From Desmodus rotundus (Eukaryota > Chordata > Mammalia > Chiroptera > Phyllostomidae): DNA of 64,000 bases. The notes under the pieces are model-generated. The model ran no database searches and was not told where the DNA came from. It worked only from the letters and a program-made list of their open reading frames with translations. Positions 11,608 to 23,055 of the stretch are shown here, piece by piece. Every line of letters begins with the position of its first letter. Positions within the stretch are counted from its first letter, which is position 1. The position numbers and the translations under genes were made by a program. The stretch covers positions 103,333,951-103,397,950 of the forward strand of contig NC_071389.1 of the NCBI RefSeq assembly GCF_022682495.2. The letters are read 5' to 3'.

Positions 11608-13465
11608 TTTTGATATATTTATTGATTATGCTATTACAGTTGTCCCATTTCCCCCCGTTCACTCAACTCCATCCTGCCCACCTCCTCCCTCCACATTCCC
11701 CCCCTATAGTTCGTGTCCATGGGTCATACTTATAAGTTCTTTGGCTTCTACATTTCCCACACTATTTTTACCCTCCCCCTGTCTATTTTCCACCTATCAT
11801 TTATGCTATTTATTCTCTGTACCTTTCCCTCCTCTCTCCCCCTCCCAATCCCCTATTGATAACCCTCCATGTGATCTCCATTTCTGTGGTTCTGTTTCTG
11901 TTCTAGTTGTTTGCTTACTTTTCTTTTGTTTTGGTTTTAGGTGTGGTTGTTAATAACTGTGAGTTTGCTGTCATTTTTACTGTTCCTATTTTTGATTTTC
12001 TTTTTCTTAGGTAAGTCCCTTTAACATTTCATATAATAATGGCTTGGTGATGATTAACTTCTTTAACTTGACCTTATCTGAGAAGTACTTTATCTTCCCT
12101 TCCATTCTAAATGATAGCTTTGCTGGATACAGTAATCTTGGATGTAGGTCCTTGCGTTTAATCTTGGGTAATGCAATTATGATGTGCCTTGGTGTGTTCC
12201 TCCTTGGGTCCAGCTTCTTTGGGACTCTCTGAGCTTCCTGGACTTCCTGGAAGTCTATTTCCTTTGCCAGACTGGGGAAGTTCTCCTTCATTATTTGTTC
12301 AAATAAGTTTTCAATTTTTTGTTCTTCCTCTTCTCCTTCTGGCACCCCTATAATTCGGATGTTGGAACGTTTCAAGATGTCCTGGAGGTTCCTTAGCCCC
12401 TCCTCTTTTTTCCGAATTCTTGTTTCTTCATTCTTTTCTGGTTGGATGTTTCTTTCTTCCTTCTGGTCCACACCGTTGATTTGAGTCCCAGTTTCCTTCC
12501 CATCACTATTGGTTCCCTGTACATTTTCCTTTGTTTCTCTTAGCATAGGCTTCATTTTTTCATCTGGTTTTCGAACAGATTCAACCAATTCTGTGAGCAT
12601 CTTGATAACCAGTGTTTTGAACTGTGCATCCAATAGGTTGGCTATCTCTTCCTCGCTTAGTTGTATTTTTTCTGGAGCTTTGAAGTGTTCTGTCATTTGG
12701 GCCTTTTTTTTTTTTTTTTTGTCTTGGCGAGTCTGTTATTTTAGGGGGCGGAGCCTTAGGTGTTCACTGGGGCGTGGCTGGGTAACACTGGTCGCTGCGC
12801 TGTGACACTATACGGGGGAGGGGCCGAGAGGAAGCAGTGGCGCCCGCTCCCCTCTCCACAGGACTCCCATCTTTCACTCCGCTACCCACAATCAAATTGG
12901 GCCCCTCTGGTGCTGGTTCCGGAGTGGGTGGGCTTGTGCACACTCTAGGCCCCTGTTGGTCTCTCCAACGACCTCTCCCATGAGGCTGGGAGTCTCTCCT
13001 GCTGCCTCCCCAACCCCCACAGGCGTTTTCAATCAGAGGTTTGAGGCTTTATTTCCCCACCCTAGAACCCTGGGTTACGAGGTCTGCTTTGCTCCCCGCC
13101 GTTTGTCCTGGTTTATCTATGCGTGAATGTGGGGCCGCGAGGTGCTACCCGCCACTCTGCCTGCCCCGTTCTCCGCCACTCTGAGTCCGGCCCTCTCGGT
13201 TTATCTGTGCGGGAATGTGGGGCTGCAGGGTCTGCTAGTGGTAGGACTACCTGCCCCTTTCATCCCACACTCTGCCAGTCTCGGTCCCGCCATGGCCACG
13301 CGAGTCCTCTCCGCCTCAGTGCCCGTCTCCGCCCCTCCTACCAGTCTGGATGTATGTTTATTTTTTATCTACTTGGTGTCGGACTTCTTTGACATTTGAT
13401 TTTCTGTCAGTTCTTGTTGTGTGAGGAGGCGCAGTGTGTCTACCTACATTGCCATTTTGGTTCTC
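11608..13465 (-). mobile_element. ORF1-only L1 derivative (HAL1-like), copy C, full length
   Basis: Antisense, same organisation as copy B: 3' UTR (about 11615-12006), ORF1 (12696-12007), T-run (12704-12720) and a GC-rich 5' UTR (to about 13465). It is closely similar to copy B over both UTRs, with identical stretches of tens of bases. It carries no ORF2. It is inserted in the A-rich tail of a VES SINE, so it is younger than that SINE. Confidence 0.85.
12007..12696 (-). CDS. Open L1 ORF1-like protein with internal deletion (copy C)
   Basis: Uninterrupted 229-residue frame from ATG 12696 to the stop at 12007. The N-terminal region (MTEHFKAPEKIQLSEEE), coiled-coil-like part (EEGLRNLQDILKRS) and RRM ([36 protein letters not shown]) are kept. 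Compared with copy B, 47 codons are missing in frame after 'LPKIK', removing the first half of the C-terminal domain (the IRLSADF...ETLQ part). The end is normal ([17 protein letters not shown] to [10 protein letters not shown]). The C-terminal domain is needed for nucleic-acid binding in known ORF1p, so the product is probably inactive. It is a retroelement frame with no evidence of expression. Confidence 0.65.
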   Translation of the reverse strand: MTEHFKAPEKIQLSEEEIANLLDAQFKTLVIKMLTELVESVRKPDEKMKPMLRETKENVQGTNSDGKETGTQINGVDQKEERNIQPEKNEETRIRKKEEGLRNLQDILKRSNIRIIGVPEGEEEEQKIENLFEQIMKENFPSLAKEIDFQEVQEAQRVPKKLDPRRNTPRHIIIALPKIKRKDLHPRLLYPAKLSFRMEGKIKYFSDKVKLKKLIITKPLLYEMLKGLT

Positions 13466-13649
13466 TCCTCTATTTATTTATTTTTAAAGAGGGAGAGAAA
13501 CATCAATGTGTGGTTGCCTCTCACACGGGGACCTGGCCTTCAACCCAGGCATGTGCCCTGACTGGGAATCAAACCAGCAAACCCTAGGTTCGCCAGCCAG
13601 CACTCAGTCCACTGACCCACACCAGCCAGGGCTTAGTGTCCAGTTTCTT

Positions 13650-14050
13650 AATGTGCAGTTTCATCTTCAGTCTTCTTCATATGGAAGTCCAGTTGTCCTG
13701 GCACAGTATATTTTTTTGTTAATTGGACTTGGCCCACATATCAAAAATCAATTGGCTATATATATATCGGTTTATTTCTGGACTCTGTATGTCTGTCCTT
13801 ATGCCAGTACCATAGTATATTGATTAGTGCAGCTTTGTAGTAAGTTTTAAATCAAGAAATGTGAGTCCTCTGATTTTGTTCTGTTTCAAGTTTGTTTTGG
13901 CTCTTGAAGGTTTCTCGGAATTCCATAGGAATTTGAGGATTGGCTTTTCTGTTTTGGGGAACAAGGCTGTTGGAATTTTGATAGGGATTGTGATAAATCT
14001 GTAGATCACTTTGGAAATGTTGACTTAAAAATATTAAGTCTACCTACCTA
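13650..14050 (-). mobile_element. Antisense L1 ORF2 C-terminal fragment
   Basis: The antisense frame at 14009-13824 includes KPILKFLWNSEKP and RGLTFLDLKLTTKLH, typical of the L1 ORF2p C-terminal region. It continues the outermost L1 after the SINE/ORF1-only composite. Confidence 0.75.
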
Positions 14051-14061
14051 GGAATACAAAT

Positions 14062-14307
14062 AGTCTCCCCTTCCCTTCCCTCCCCTCCCTTCCCCTTCGA
14101 TTCCATCCCATCCCCTCTCCTCTCCTGAGGATATGTTTATTGAGAGAAAGGGAGGGAGAAACATCAGTTGGTTGCCCCCGAATCCGTACACACCTCTACT
14201 GGAGATCAAACGCACAACCCAGGTATGTGACCGTACTGCAGTTGAACTCACAACCTTTCTGATGTACAGGATGCTGCTCCAACCAACGGAGCAACCCAGC
14301 CAGGGCT
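14062..14307 (-). mobile_element. Diverged VES-type SINE with pyrimidine-rich tail
   Basis: Body 14126-14307 ends GCAACCCAGCCAGGGCT; it has the 'gagaaacatcagttggttgcc' type text of an older VES branch. The + strand tail at 14062-14125 is a CCCTTCC-rich run. Inserted in the outermost L1. Confidence 0.75.
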
Positions 14308-14473
14308 AAATGGTTTTCCATTTATTTGGGTCTTTAATTTCTTTCAGCAGTGTTTTCTAATGTTAATGTACAAGGCTTTTAATTACTTGCTTAAAGCTAT
14401 TTATGTTTTTTATTTATTTATTTTTAGATGCTAGTGTAAACTGAATTGGTTTCTTAGTTTCCCTTTTGGATCG
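14308..14473 (-). mobile_element. Antisense L1 ORF2 fragment
   Basis: Sequence like 'tttatttgggtctttaatttc' followed by 'agcagtgttt' is the reverse complement of L1 ORF2. It is part of the outermost L1. Confidence 0.65.
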
Positions 14474-15027
14474 TGTGTTACAGATATATAGAAACTATGG
14501 GGGTCAGGAATGAGTTCCTGGGAATGTGCCAATCTGGCATGCAGATTATTTTAATTTGAAAACAATTAAAACTCAACAAACTCAGGAAGTTTTTTTACTT
14601 CCCCCTTTCCCTCTTAAAGAGATTCAGACAGAAAAACCTGTTTGGGGAAGGGGACCTTAGCATAGTCACTTGAGCATATATGAATTAAGTATGGTAAACA
14701 GGAAGAATCCATGCAAAAATCTGTTCACTAGGGTCCCTCTGTCCCATTGTTTGAGTTGCCTAGCAAGAATTTGTTTGCTACCTGTAAATTGCCTAATTCT
14801 TCATTGAAATCCCAGACCCTTTCCCCCAACTTTCTATTTTGCCCAAAATAACATGCGTACCTTATTTTGCCTCACTGTCTTTGGAATTTTTGTGCTTATT
14901 CAAATTCTTCTGTGCATGTATTAAAATTTTATTTGATCCTGTTAATCTTTGTCTGTTAATGTGATTATTAGCCCAGATAGAAGAATTTAGAAGGTGAGAA
15001 GAAAATTAATATTTTTATGCCCCCACA
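14474..15027 (+). repeat. Candidate solo LTR
   Basis: About 550 bp starting TGTGTTACAG and ending CCCCCACA, inside antisense L1. Near its end it has ATTAAA followed by a T-rich run and 'gatcctgttaatctttgtc', resembling an R-U5 region of a retroviral LTR. No internal coding sequence and no clear target duplication were found; orientation is inferred from the ATTAAA. Confidence 0.4.
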
Positions 15028-15265
15028 AAACACAACTGATTTTTGTGTTCATCTTGAACTGTGTAATTCCGATGAATTCACATGTTAGATGTAGTCATTT
15101 TCTTGAGGATTCTTTTAGATTTTTTAAATATATAATCCTGTCATCCGTGAATATAGTTTCACCCTTCTTTTCCAACTTAGATGACTTCTGTAGTATCTTT
15201 CTTATCTAATTGCTCTTGTTAGAACTTTCAGTACAATGTTGAATAGTACTGGTGAAAGTGGGTAC
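15028..15265 (-). mobile_element. Antisense L1 ORF2 fragment (right end of outermost L1)
   Basis: Reverse complement of L1 reverse-transcriptase-region text ('tttcttgaggattcttttag', 'cctgtcatccgtgaatatag'). Recognisable L1 ends near 15265. Confidence 0.6.
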
Positions 15266-15284
15266 ATACAGGTAATTTTTCTTA

Positions 15285-15530
15285 ATTAATTTATTAATTC
15301 AATAGAAATTTATTGAGTACTATACACACAATATTCTCGGCTGTAAGGATACAGCAGTGAACAAAACAGGGAAATATTCTTGTTCCTAAGTAGTTTAATT
15401 TCAGTGAAAACAAAAAGATGACCAACAAAACAAGGGAATGAAATGGATAGTGTATGATGGGTAGACAACAATAATGAGAAAAATAAAGTAGGCAAGAATA
15501 GACAAAAGAGTTCAGAAACTAAAAAAATAG
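15285..15530. repeat. L2-type ancient LINE fragment
   Basis: The run 'tttattgagtactatacaca' then 'aaggatacagcagtgaacaa' is the well-known L2 3'-region text, diverged. Orientation not fixed. Confidence 0.65.
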
Positions 15531-15570
15531 ACTTGAAGGAATGGAGGTATTACAACCTGTACCATTTATA

Positions 15571-15691
15571 TACAGGGTGGGGGAAAATAGGTTTACATTT
15601 GTTTGTATGGAAAATAATACAATAAATGAGACATGTATAAACTATCTTTCATGTACTCACAACTGTAAACCTACTTTTGCTCCACCCTGTA
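15571..15691. mobile_element. Mariner-type MITE with inverted terminal repeats
   Basis: A 121-bp element with terminal inverted repeats: TACAGGGTGGGGGAAAATAG at the left and the complement of TACAGGGTGGAGCAAAAGTA at the right, extending into GGTTTACA on both sides. TA lies immediately outside both ends (15569-15570, 15692-15693), as for Tc1/mariner insertions. It has no coding capacity. Non-autonomous mariner elements are common in bats. Confidence 0.75.
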
Positions 15692-15693
15692 TA

Positions 15694-16309
15694 TTAGATG
15701 CTTTAAATGAGAAAGGAATAAGTTAGTATACAAAATATTTTTGTCTCAAAGTCTGTTTTAGGTAGAGCTAGTAGTTAAAGACCAATATTGATTCAACTTT
15801 AATCCCAAATTAAAAATGTGATTTCTTTAACTTTGTAGTCTACTGAAAGTTGAGAATACATGTAAATGTTTTATGTAAAAATGATATTTTATGAAGCTTA
15901 ATGATGAAAGAGGATTCATTAGAGCAGTCCTATAGGAAAACTCACCTATGTCTTCTTCATTAGTTTAATTTATATAAAAATATCCATACAGGTAATTTTT
16001 AAAATAAAAATATGTAAAATGCTTAATGATAAATTATGTAAGTGGTTGTGGTATAGAATAGAAGTCAACCGATTTTCCTCAGTAAATCACCATAGATTAA
16101 ATATTTTAGACTTTGGGGGTTGAGAAGCAAAATGTGGTTTAAAGTGTTTTCTCTCATTGTAGAAATGTGACCTCATTTTCCTAAAAACCTTTCCTTCTTT
16201 CAAAGACAATGAGCATCTCTTGGGAACTCACCTGAATGTGTTCTCTGCACCTGCCTCTGGTAGCTATACATTCTAGCCTCCAGTGTTGGAAAACTCCATG
16301 TGAAGAAGC
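15694..16309. other. Intron 1 sequence, no recognised feature
   Basis: A/T-rich sequence; I see no gene, promoter or clear repeat here. Confidence 0.6.
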
Positions 16310-16480
16310 AAGTTAGGAACTATGGCTCTGGGTTTAAATTTCAGCTCACCTCATTAGCTGTTGAATAATCTTTACTAGTTACTTACTCTGTCTAGAAGCT
16401 CCCATTTCCTCATCAATAAAATGAGTAATAGTACTTCACAGCATTGTTGTAAAGATTAAATGATGAAAATTTTGAAAACA
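16310..16480 (+). repeat. MIR SINE, left part
   Basis: MIR core text: 'ctctgggtttaaatttcagc', 'cccatttcctcatcaataaa', 'gttgtaaagattaaatga'. The copy continues after an L1 insertion at about 16980-17025 ('aaattaaatgagctaataaa'). Confidence 0.75.
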
Positions 16481-16978
16481 TTTGTTAAGGTATATGTACC
16501 CCTATCTTTATTGTAGTAGTATTCATGGTAGCCAAAACATGGTAACAACCTAAGGGTCCTTTGATGGATAAAGAAGATGAAGTGCATATGTACAGTGGAA
16601 TACTGCTCAGCCATAAAAAAGATGAAGTATTGTCATTTGTGATAATATGACTGGTTCTTGAGAATATCATGCTAAGAGAAATAATTCAGATGGAATAGGA
16701 CAAGAACCTTATGATTTCACTCATATGGGGTATAAAAGAGAAAGCAACAAATGAACCAATCAAAACAAACTCAGGCACAGACAACAAAATAGTGGTTACC
16801 AGAGGGGAAGAGGGCTGGGAGAAGGTAAAAGAGGGTAAAGGGAGTCAAATACAAGGTGATGGAAGGAGACTAGGCTTTGGGTGGTGAGCATACAAGGCAA
16901 TAATATAGAAATTGTATTATAAGATTGTATACCTTAAACCAATGTTACCCCAATAAATGTAAAATAAATATATTTTTG
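16481..16978 (+). mobile_element. 5'-truncated sense L1 3' end
   Basis: About 490 bp of L1 3'-end sequence in sense ('tactgctcagccataaaaaa', 'gatttcactcatatggggta', ending in an A-rich tail). It splits a MIR and duplicates a few bases (gattaaatga / aattaaatgag), as expected for target-primed insertion. Confidence 0.8.
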
Positions 16979-17194
16979 AAATTAAATGAGCTAATAAATT
17001 CCAAGACTCAGGGCATGACATATTTATAGAAACACTATTAAAACTATCCCATCCTTACCAGCACCCATGTGAACCCCATCCAGTGATTCTGTACCTTCAG
17101 TGTGTCTTGTGGTTGCACCCATCCCTGGGCCCATATATATGACCCTAAATTGCCTCCAGGTGTTGTGGTCTGTTCTACAAAGTTTTTCTTTCTC

Positions 17195-19739
17195 AAAATT
17201 GCTGCAGCTATTCAAGGTCGTTTATGGTTCCATATAAATTTTTGAAATGTTCTATATCTGTGAAATATGTCATTGGTACTTTAATAGGGATTGCTACAAA
17301 TCTATCTATCTTGCTTAGGGTAGTATGGCCATTTTGATGATGTTAAGTCTTCCAATCCATGACATGGTACATGCTTCCATTTTTTTGTGTGTTCCTTAAT
17401 TTATTTCTTCAGTGTTGTGTAGTTTTCTGAGTACAAATCTTTTACCTCCTTGGTTAGGTTTATTCCTAGATACTTTATTTTTCTTGTTACTCTTGCAAGT
17501 GGGATTTTTTTCCCTGATTTCTGTTTCTGATATTTCATTGTTGGTGTACAAAAATGCCTTTGATTTCTGAATATTGACTTTTCATCCCACTGTTTTCCCA
17601 AATTCACTTATTAAGTAGAGTAGCTTGTCAGTGGAGTCTAGGATTTTCTGTGTACACTATTATGTCATCTGCAAACAATGACAGTTACTTCCTCCTTCCC
17701 ACTTTGGATGCCTTTTATTTCTTTTTCTTGTCTCATGGCTGTGGCTAGGACTTCCCATACTATGCTGATAGAAGTGATTAAAGCAGATATCCTCGTCTTG
17801 TTCCTGATCTTACTGGGAAAGCCCTAAGTTTTTGCCCATTGAGTATGATGTTGGCAGTAGGTCTCTTGTATATGGCCTTTATTATGTTGAGGAATGCTTC
17901 CTCTATTCCCACTTTGCTGAGTGTTTTTATCATAAATGGGTGCTGTACCTTATCAAATGCTTTTTCCACATCCATTGCTGTGATCATATGGTTTTTGTGT
18001 TTCCTTTCTTTATGTGATGTATTACGTTTATTGATTTGCAAATATTGTACCACCTTGCATCCCTGGGATGAATCCCACTTGATCATGGTGTATGATCTTT
18101 TTAATGTATTGTTGGATGCGGTTTGCCAATATTTTGTTGAGGATTTTAGCATCTATGTTAATCAGTGATATTGGCCTGAAGTTTTCTTTCTTTGTTTTGT
18201 CTTTATCTGGTTTTGGGATTAGGATGATGTTGGCTTCATAAAAAGAGTTTGGGAGTCTTTTTGGATTTTTTGGAATAGTCTGTGAAGGATTGGGGTTAGC
18301 TCTTCCTTAAATGCTTTGTAGAATTCTGTGAAACCGTCCAATCCAGGGCCTTTGTGTATTGGGAGTTTTTTGATTACTGCTTCAATTTTGTCAGCTGTTA
18401 TTGGTCTGTTGAGGCTTTCTCCTTCTTCATTCAGTTTTGGAAGATTATATTTTTCTAGAAATATGTCCATTTCACCTAGGTTTTCAAATTTCTTAGCATA
18501 TAATTCTTTGTAGCAATTTCTTACAATCCTTTGTATTTCTGTGGTGTCCATTCTAATCTCTCGTCTTTCATTTCTGATTGTGCTTATTTGGGTCCTCTCT
18601 TTTTTTCTTGATGAGTCTGCTTAAAGGCTGGTCGATTTTATCTTTTCAAAGAACCAGCTCCTAGATTTATTGATCTTTAGGATTGTTCTTTTAGTCTCTA
18701 CATTGTTTAATTCTGCTCTGATTTTGGTCATTTCCTTCCTTCTACTTGCTGTGGGCTGTCTTTGTTGTTGTTCCTCCAGTTCTTGTAGGTGTACGGTTAG
18801 GTTGTTTATTTGAATAGTTTCTATCTTTTTTAGGTAGGCCTGTATCACTATGAACTTCCCTCTCAGGACTGCCTTCGCTGTGTCCCATACGTTTTGGATT
18901 CTTGTGAGTTCATTTTCATTTGTTTCCAGAAACTTTTTTGATTTCTTCCTTGATCTCACTCTTAATCCATTCATTGTTTAACAGCATGCTATTCAACCTC
19001 CATGAATTTGAGTTTTTTTGAGTTTTTTCCTTGAGGTTGGTTTCTAGTTTCAGTCCCTTGTAGTCGGAGAAAATGCTTGATATGATTTCAATTTTGTTGA
19101 ATTTGTTGAGGCTTGTTTTGTGTCCTGTCATGTAGTCTATCTTTAAAATGTTCCATGTATATTTGTAAAGAATGTGTATTTTGCTTCTTTGGGATGAAAG
19201 TTCTATACATGTCAATTAAGTTCATTTGATCTAATGAGTCATTCAGTTCCACAATATCTTTGTTGATACTTTGTTTGGAAGATCTGTCCATTTTTGACAG
19301 TGGGGTGTTAAAATCCCCTACTATAATTGTGTTGCTGCCAATATCTTTCTTGAAGTCCTCCAAGATTTTCTTTATGTATTTGGGTTCTCCTGTGTTGGGA
19401 GCATATATATTTACAATGTATTTGTCTTCCTGATGGATTCTTCTCTTGAGTATTATGAAGTGACCTTCTGGGTCTCTTTTTATGTCCCTGTTTTTGAAGT
19501 CTATTTTGTCTGATAGGAGTATTGCTACCCCGGCTTTTTTTCCTATTTATTTGGAATATTTGTTTGGAGCCCTTCACTTTCAGTCTGTGTAGGTCTTTTG
19601 TTTTGAGGTGGGTCTCTTTTAGGCAGCATATGAGTGGGTCATGCTTTCTTTTCCATTCAGTTATTCTATATCTTTTGATTGGAGCATTTAATCCATTTAC
19701 ATTTAAGGTTATTATTGATAGGTAGTTATTCATTGCCAT
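17195..19739 (-). pseudogene. L1 ORF2 remnant (endonuclease and RT)
   Basis: It starts at ATG 19739 with MAMNNYLSIITLNVNGLNAP (endonuclease domain), with KETHLKTKDL after it. Endonuclease, linker and reverse-transcriptase parts follow in several frames. The RT catalytic box is preserved as FADD at 17664-17675, followed by IIVYTENP, and 'GTRRGYLL' stands for the usual SGTRQGCPL. There are many frameshifts, and the C-terminal third is absent at the left edge. Not functional. Confidence 0.8.
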
Positions 19740-19815
19740 TTTATTTGGTTCGTAGCTGTGTTCCTCTCCCTCTCACTCTTTTTCTTCCTTTTTGTAAAAT
19801 AGTCTATAGCATATC

Positions 19816-20711
19816 TTACAGTGCTGTTTTGGAGGAGGTGTATTCTTTGAGCCTTCTTTTGTCTGGGAAACTCCTTCTTTGGCCTTCCATTTTAGTTGAG
19901 AGCCTTGCTGGATAGAGTAGTCTTGGTGGGAGGTCTTTGCTTTTCATTACTTGGAATATTTCTTGCCAGTCTCTTCTGACTTGGAGTGTTTCCACTGAGA
20001 AGTCTGCTGCTAGTCTTATGGGGACTCCCTTGTATGTTACTTCCTGTTTCTCCCTTGCTGCCTTTAAGATCCTCTCTTTGTCTTGGAATTTTGCCATTTT
20101 AATTATTATGTGTCTTGTTGTGGGCCTCTTTGGGTTCCTCTTGATCGGGACTCTCTGTGTTTCCTGGACCTGTGTGACTTTTTCTCTCATGAAATTAGGG
20201 AAGTTTTCCATCATTACTTTTTCAAACAGGTTTTCTATCCCTTGCTCTTCTTCTCTTTCTGGTATCCCTAATATACGGATATTATTACATTTCATGTTGC
20301 CCTGCAGTTCCCTTAACCCCTCTTCGTTCTTTCTGAGCCTTTTTTCCTTTTCTTGTTTTTTCTGGGAGTGTTTTTCTACCTTGTCTTCCAGCTCACTGAT
20401 TTGATCCTCTGCTTCATCTAACCTGATTTTGATTCCTTCTACTGTGAATTCAATTCAGAAATTGTATTCTTCATTTTCTCTTGGCCTTTGTTGATAGTTT
20501 CTATTTCCTTTTTCATGTTCATATAGTCTGCAGTGAGTTCATCATAGTTTCCCTGTAGTTTCTGGTAATTCTCTGCAAACTCATTGAGTTTCCTTATAAC
20601 CATTGCTTTGAACTCAATATCTGATAGTTGACTTACCTCTATTTCATTTAGTATTCTTTCTGAGGCTTCCTCCTTTCCTTTCATTTGGGGATTGTTTCTT
20701 TGTCTTCCCAT
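19816..20711 (-). pseudogene. L1 ORF1 remnant
   Basis: Two antisense open stretches: 20711-20439 (N-terminal part with EIEVSQLSDIEFKAMVIRKL and a coiled-coil-like stretch) and 20295-19816 (RRM and C-terminal domain with IRILGIPEREEEQ, IRLAADFSVETLQVRRDW, LLYPARLS). They are separated by a frame break near 20440. This belongs to a different L1 subfamily from the ORF1-only elements, whose RRM text is distinct. Confidence 0.75.
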
Positions 20712-23055
20712 TGTTTGTGAAAGTCTTCTTGTTAGCCTCAGCTTCTTAGATGGATCTGTTGTGACTCCCTCAGTATGTGGTGTGAATTTCTGTGCAGGAG
20801 ACCTGTGAGATTCAATGGTGTAGTCTCCTTGATCTCCTGGACTTACTGCTCTTGGGCTGTCATTTATGTTGGCTCTCTAGGTGTCTTTGGGTTTTGATTG
20901 TTGTTGGGTCTTTCTTTGGTGGGTTCTTCCCTCCAGCTCCTTGACTGAGGGTCACACTGCCCACCATGTCTTGTATGCTGTTGTGCAGGTGCAGGCAGGT
21001 TCTGTCTGTCTGAGGTTATGAGGTTTGTCTCACTATTGTTCAGTTGTTTGATCTGGGTAATTTGTCTACCATTTAGTTGTAATTCCAGATTGGTCCTGGG
21101 TGGAGGTTAGTGTGGCTTCCATTCACTCCTCCACCATCTTCTTTTATTATGTGTTGGTAGTTCTTTTGATTGTGGGTTCTCTCTTCCAGCAGGTATATGG
21201 GTGTTCATAGCTCCCACCTACTCTTTTATGTGATGAGTTCGAGGGGGAAGGCAAAATGAAGACGACAGGAGTATATTCTATGAGATTTAAAGTACCAACA
21301 CACAGAGAAGAGATGGGAGATCCTTTGGATAAATGTAGTGTTAACTGTGATATTTCACCAAACTAGCCATTTTTTGTAAAGGGTGGAAAAGAGATAAGGC
21401 TCTTGTTAGACGGGTGAAGGATTATGAACTGAATCTAGAAAACTGAGCACTTGTGGGAGGTGAAATTATGAGATACAGTGAGATGAAAGGACAGAAAGTA
21501 GGCGTAGCATGCAAGAGAATAGAGTTAATCACAACTATAATAAAGCTCTGGAAGATAATGAAATGGGCTAAGATCCAGGAGGGGTGCTGTGTAGTATTTA
21601 CAATTATATGGAACAACAATCATGATAGAAACTATATGATCTGAATGATAAGAATAGAAAGTACATGACCTATAATAGTGTGCTATTGAAATACAAGTGA
21701 AGTGAAAGACAGAAAATTAAAATACACAGTGAAAGAGAGAACAAGGAAAACCAGTCAAACAATGCAGTTAAACAAACAAAATGAAGAAAGCTAAACAGAA
21801 AGAAGAGAGATTAAAAAATACTAATAAAATAAAAGAAGTAAAAATAACAGTGAAGTAAAATTGTCTCAGTTTCTCGGTTGTTGGGGTTAGCCTTGTGTTC
21901 CCTCTTTGGGTCTGTCTCTGGCCCTTTCACAGCTCCATCTCTTTCAGTCTCACTTGGGGCAAAAAAAGAAAAACAATGCCTCCTACTGACTTTAAACCTT
22001 CCAGGCTAGTTCTGCTGGTCTTCCTGGATGCTGCAGGCTGAGGGGGGCTGGGCTTCACTTTTTCTCCCTTCCTATGGTTTTCGGAGGATGGGGGCCAGGT
22101 CTGGGTCGCAATCTTCGCAGTTGCTTAGCCTCCAGCGCTAAGGTCCTCCATTCTCTGCCGTGTGCCCACTACCCATCTGCACCGGGCCGGCGCCTTCAAT
22201 CCACTAGTTGTGCCATCCTTGAGGTACACTAATTAGGGGTGGCTCACACACCACCTTTTCCCTCTTTGCTGTCCTAAGTGATAAGCACTCTCAAAGTCTC
22301 TTCAGGGTAGTTCAGCTGCCCCCACTGAGTTAAGTCTTTCTGGGGACTGCTAAGTTCCCTAGCCCTACTGCTCTCTTCTGCAGGGGTGCCTCCTTCTTCC
22401 TCTTAGAGAGCCGGGGCTGCAGCCGCGGTTGTAGCCTCGACTGCTTCGTGGGGCAGCCACTGTGGGAGACTTACCTAAACAAATGACCAAGAGCCTTTTT
22501 TTAATAAAATCCTCCTGTTCAAGCCTGTCGCACTTAACAAGCATCTGGCCTCTCACAATGCTCAACTTTCCAACCAGACCAGAGATTATCTGGGTCATGG
22601 TCCCTCACTTCCCAACTGTTGTCCCTTCTCTGGGCATCAGCTGGCTCCCCAATTTCTCTGGTAATGACCTAGCCAGCATTCACAGTCTCAGCGGGTGATC
22701 ACCACCCCTGTACATCTCCCCCTTCGTCTTTATTCCCCCCCAGGAACTTAAAGCATCCAGGTCCATCCTGGTGCTGCTCTGTCCTCCCTGTTTGGCAGGG
22801 GAAGAAGCGGTTGATTTGGCTCTTGCCCAAGGATCCTGCCCAGCCAGGGACTTCAGCAGCCCTGGTCCCCACAATGGTCCCAGGGACCTTACCATGCCAA
22901 TACAGTCTCCTTACTGTCTGCTTTTCAATGTCCTCTACAATTTTGGCCTCCAACCTTCATATATGCTGGGATTCCTTTGGCTCTTCCTCAGAAGATCGGC
23001 TAGTGTTCTACCTGTGCACACACCAACCTCGCCGCCATCTTCCAACTCCCTAGTT

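Larger units (their letters stand above)
11572..13632 (-). mobile_element. VES SINE split by ORF1-only element (composite)
   Basis: Antisense VES SINE in two parts: the tail (11572-11607) and the body (about 13466-13632, ending CACCAGCCAGGGC). The gap is filled by copy C of the ORF1-only family. A 17-bp direct repeat flanks the outside (11555-11571 and 13633-13649), which proves the SINE came first. Confidence 0.85.
17195..23052 (-). mobile_element. Antisense L1 with long 5' UTR, 3'-incomplete
   Basis: Reading the minus strand: 5' end near 23050 (GGGAGTTGGAAGATGGCGGC, an L1-like start with an AAGATGGCGG YY1-type core), a long 5' UTR of about 2.3 kb, ORF1 (20711-19816), ORF2 from 19739 to about 17195. 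The ORF2 C-terminus and 3' UTR are missing at the left boundary. Part of the 5' region (about 22440-22980) could include an inserted LTR, but I could not separate it from the 5' UTR. Confidence 0.8.

Noticed and set aside
14062..14125. Pyrimidine repeat as a regulatory triplex element
   Set aside because: It is the variable tail of a SINE; similar CT tracts are seen at 42755-42850.
19937..20404. 155-residue + strand open frame
   Set aside because: Mirror of the antisense L1 ORF1; codon pattern follows the ORF1 strand.
16481..23052. Twin-priming inversion of a single L1 (sense 3' end next to antisense 5' part)
   Set aside because: The sense 3' end lies on the wrong side for twin priming and is separately enclosed by the two halves of a MIR, so the two L1 pieces are independent insertions.
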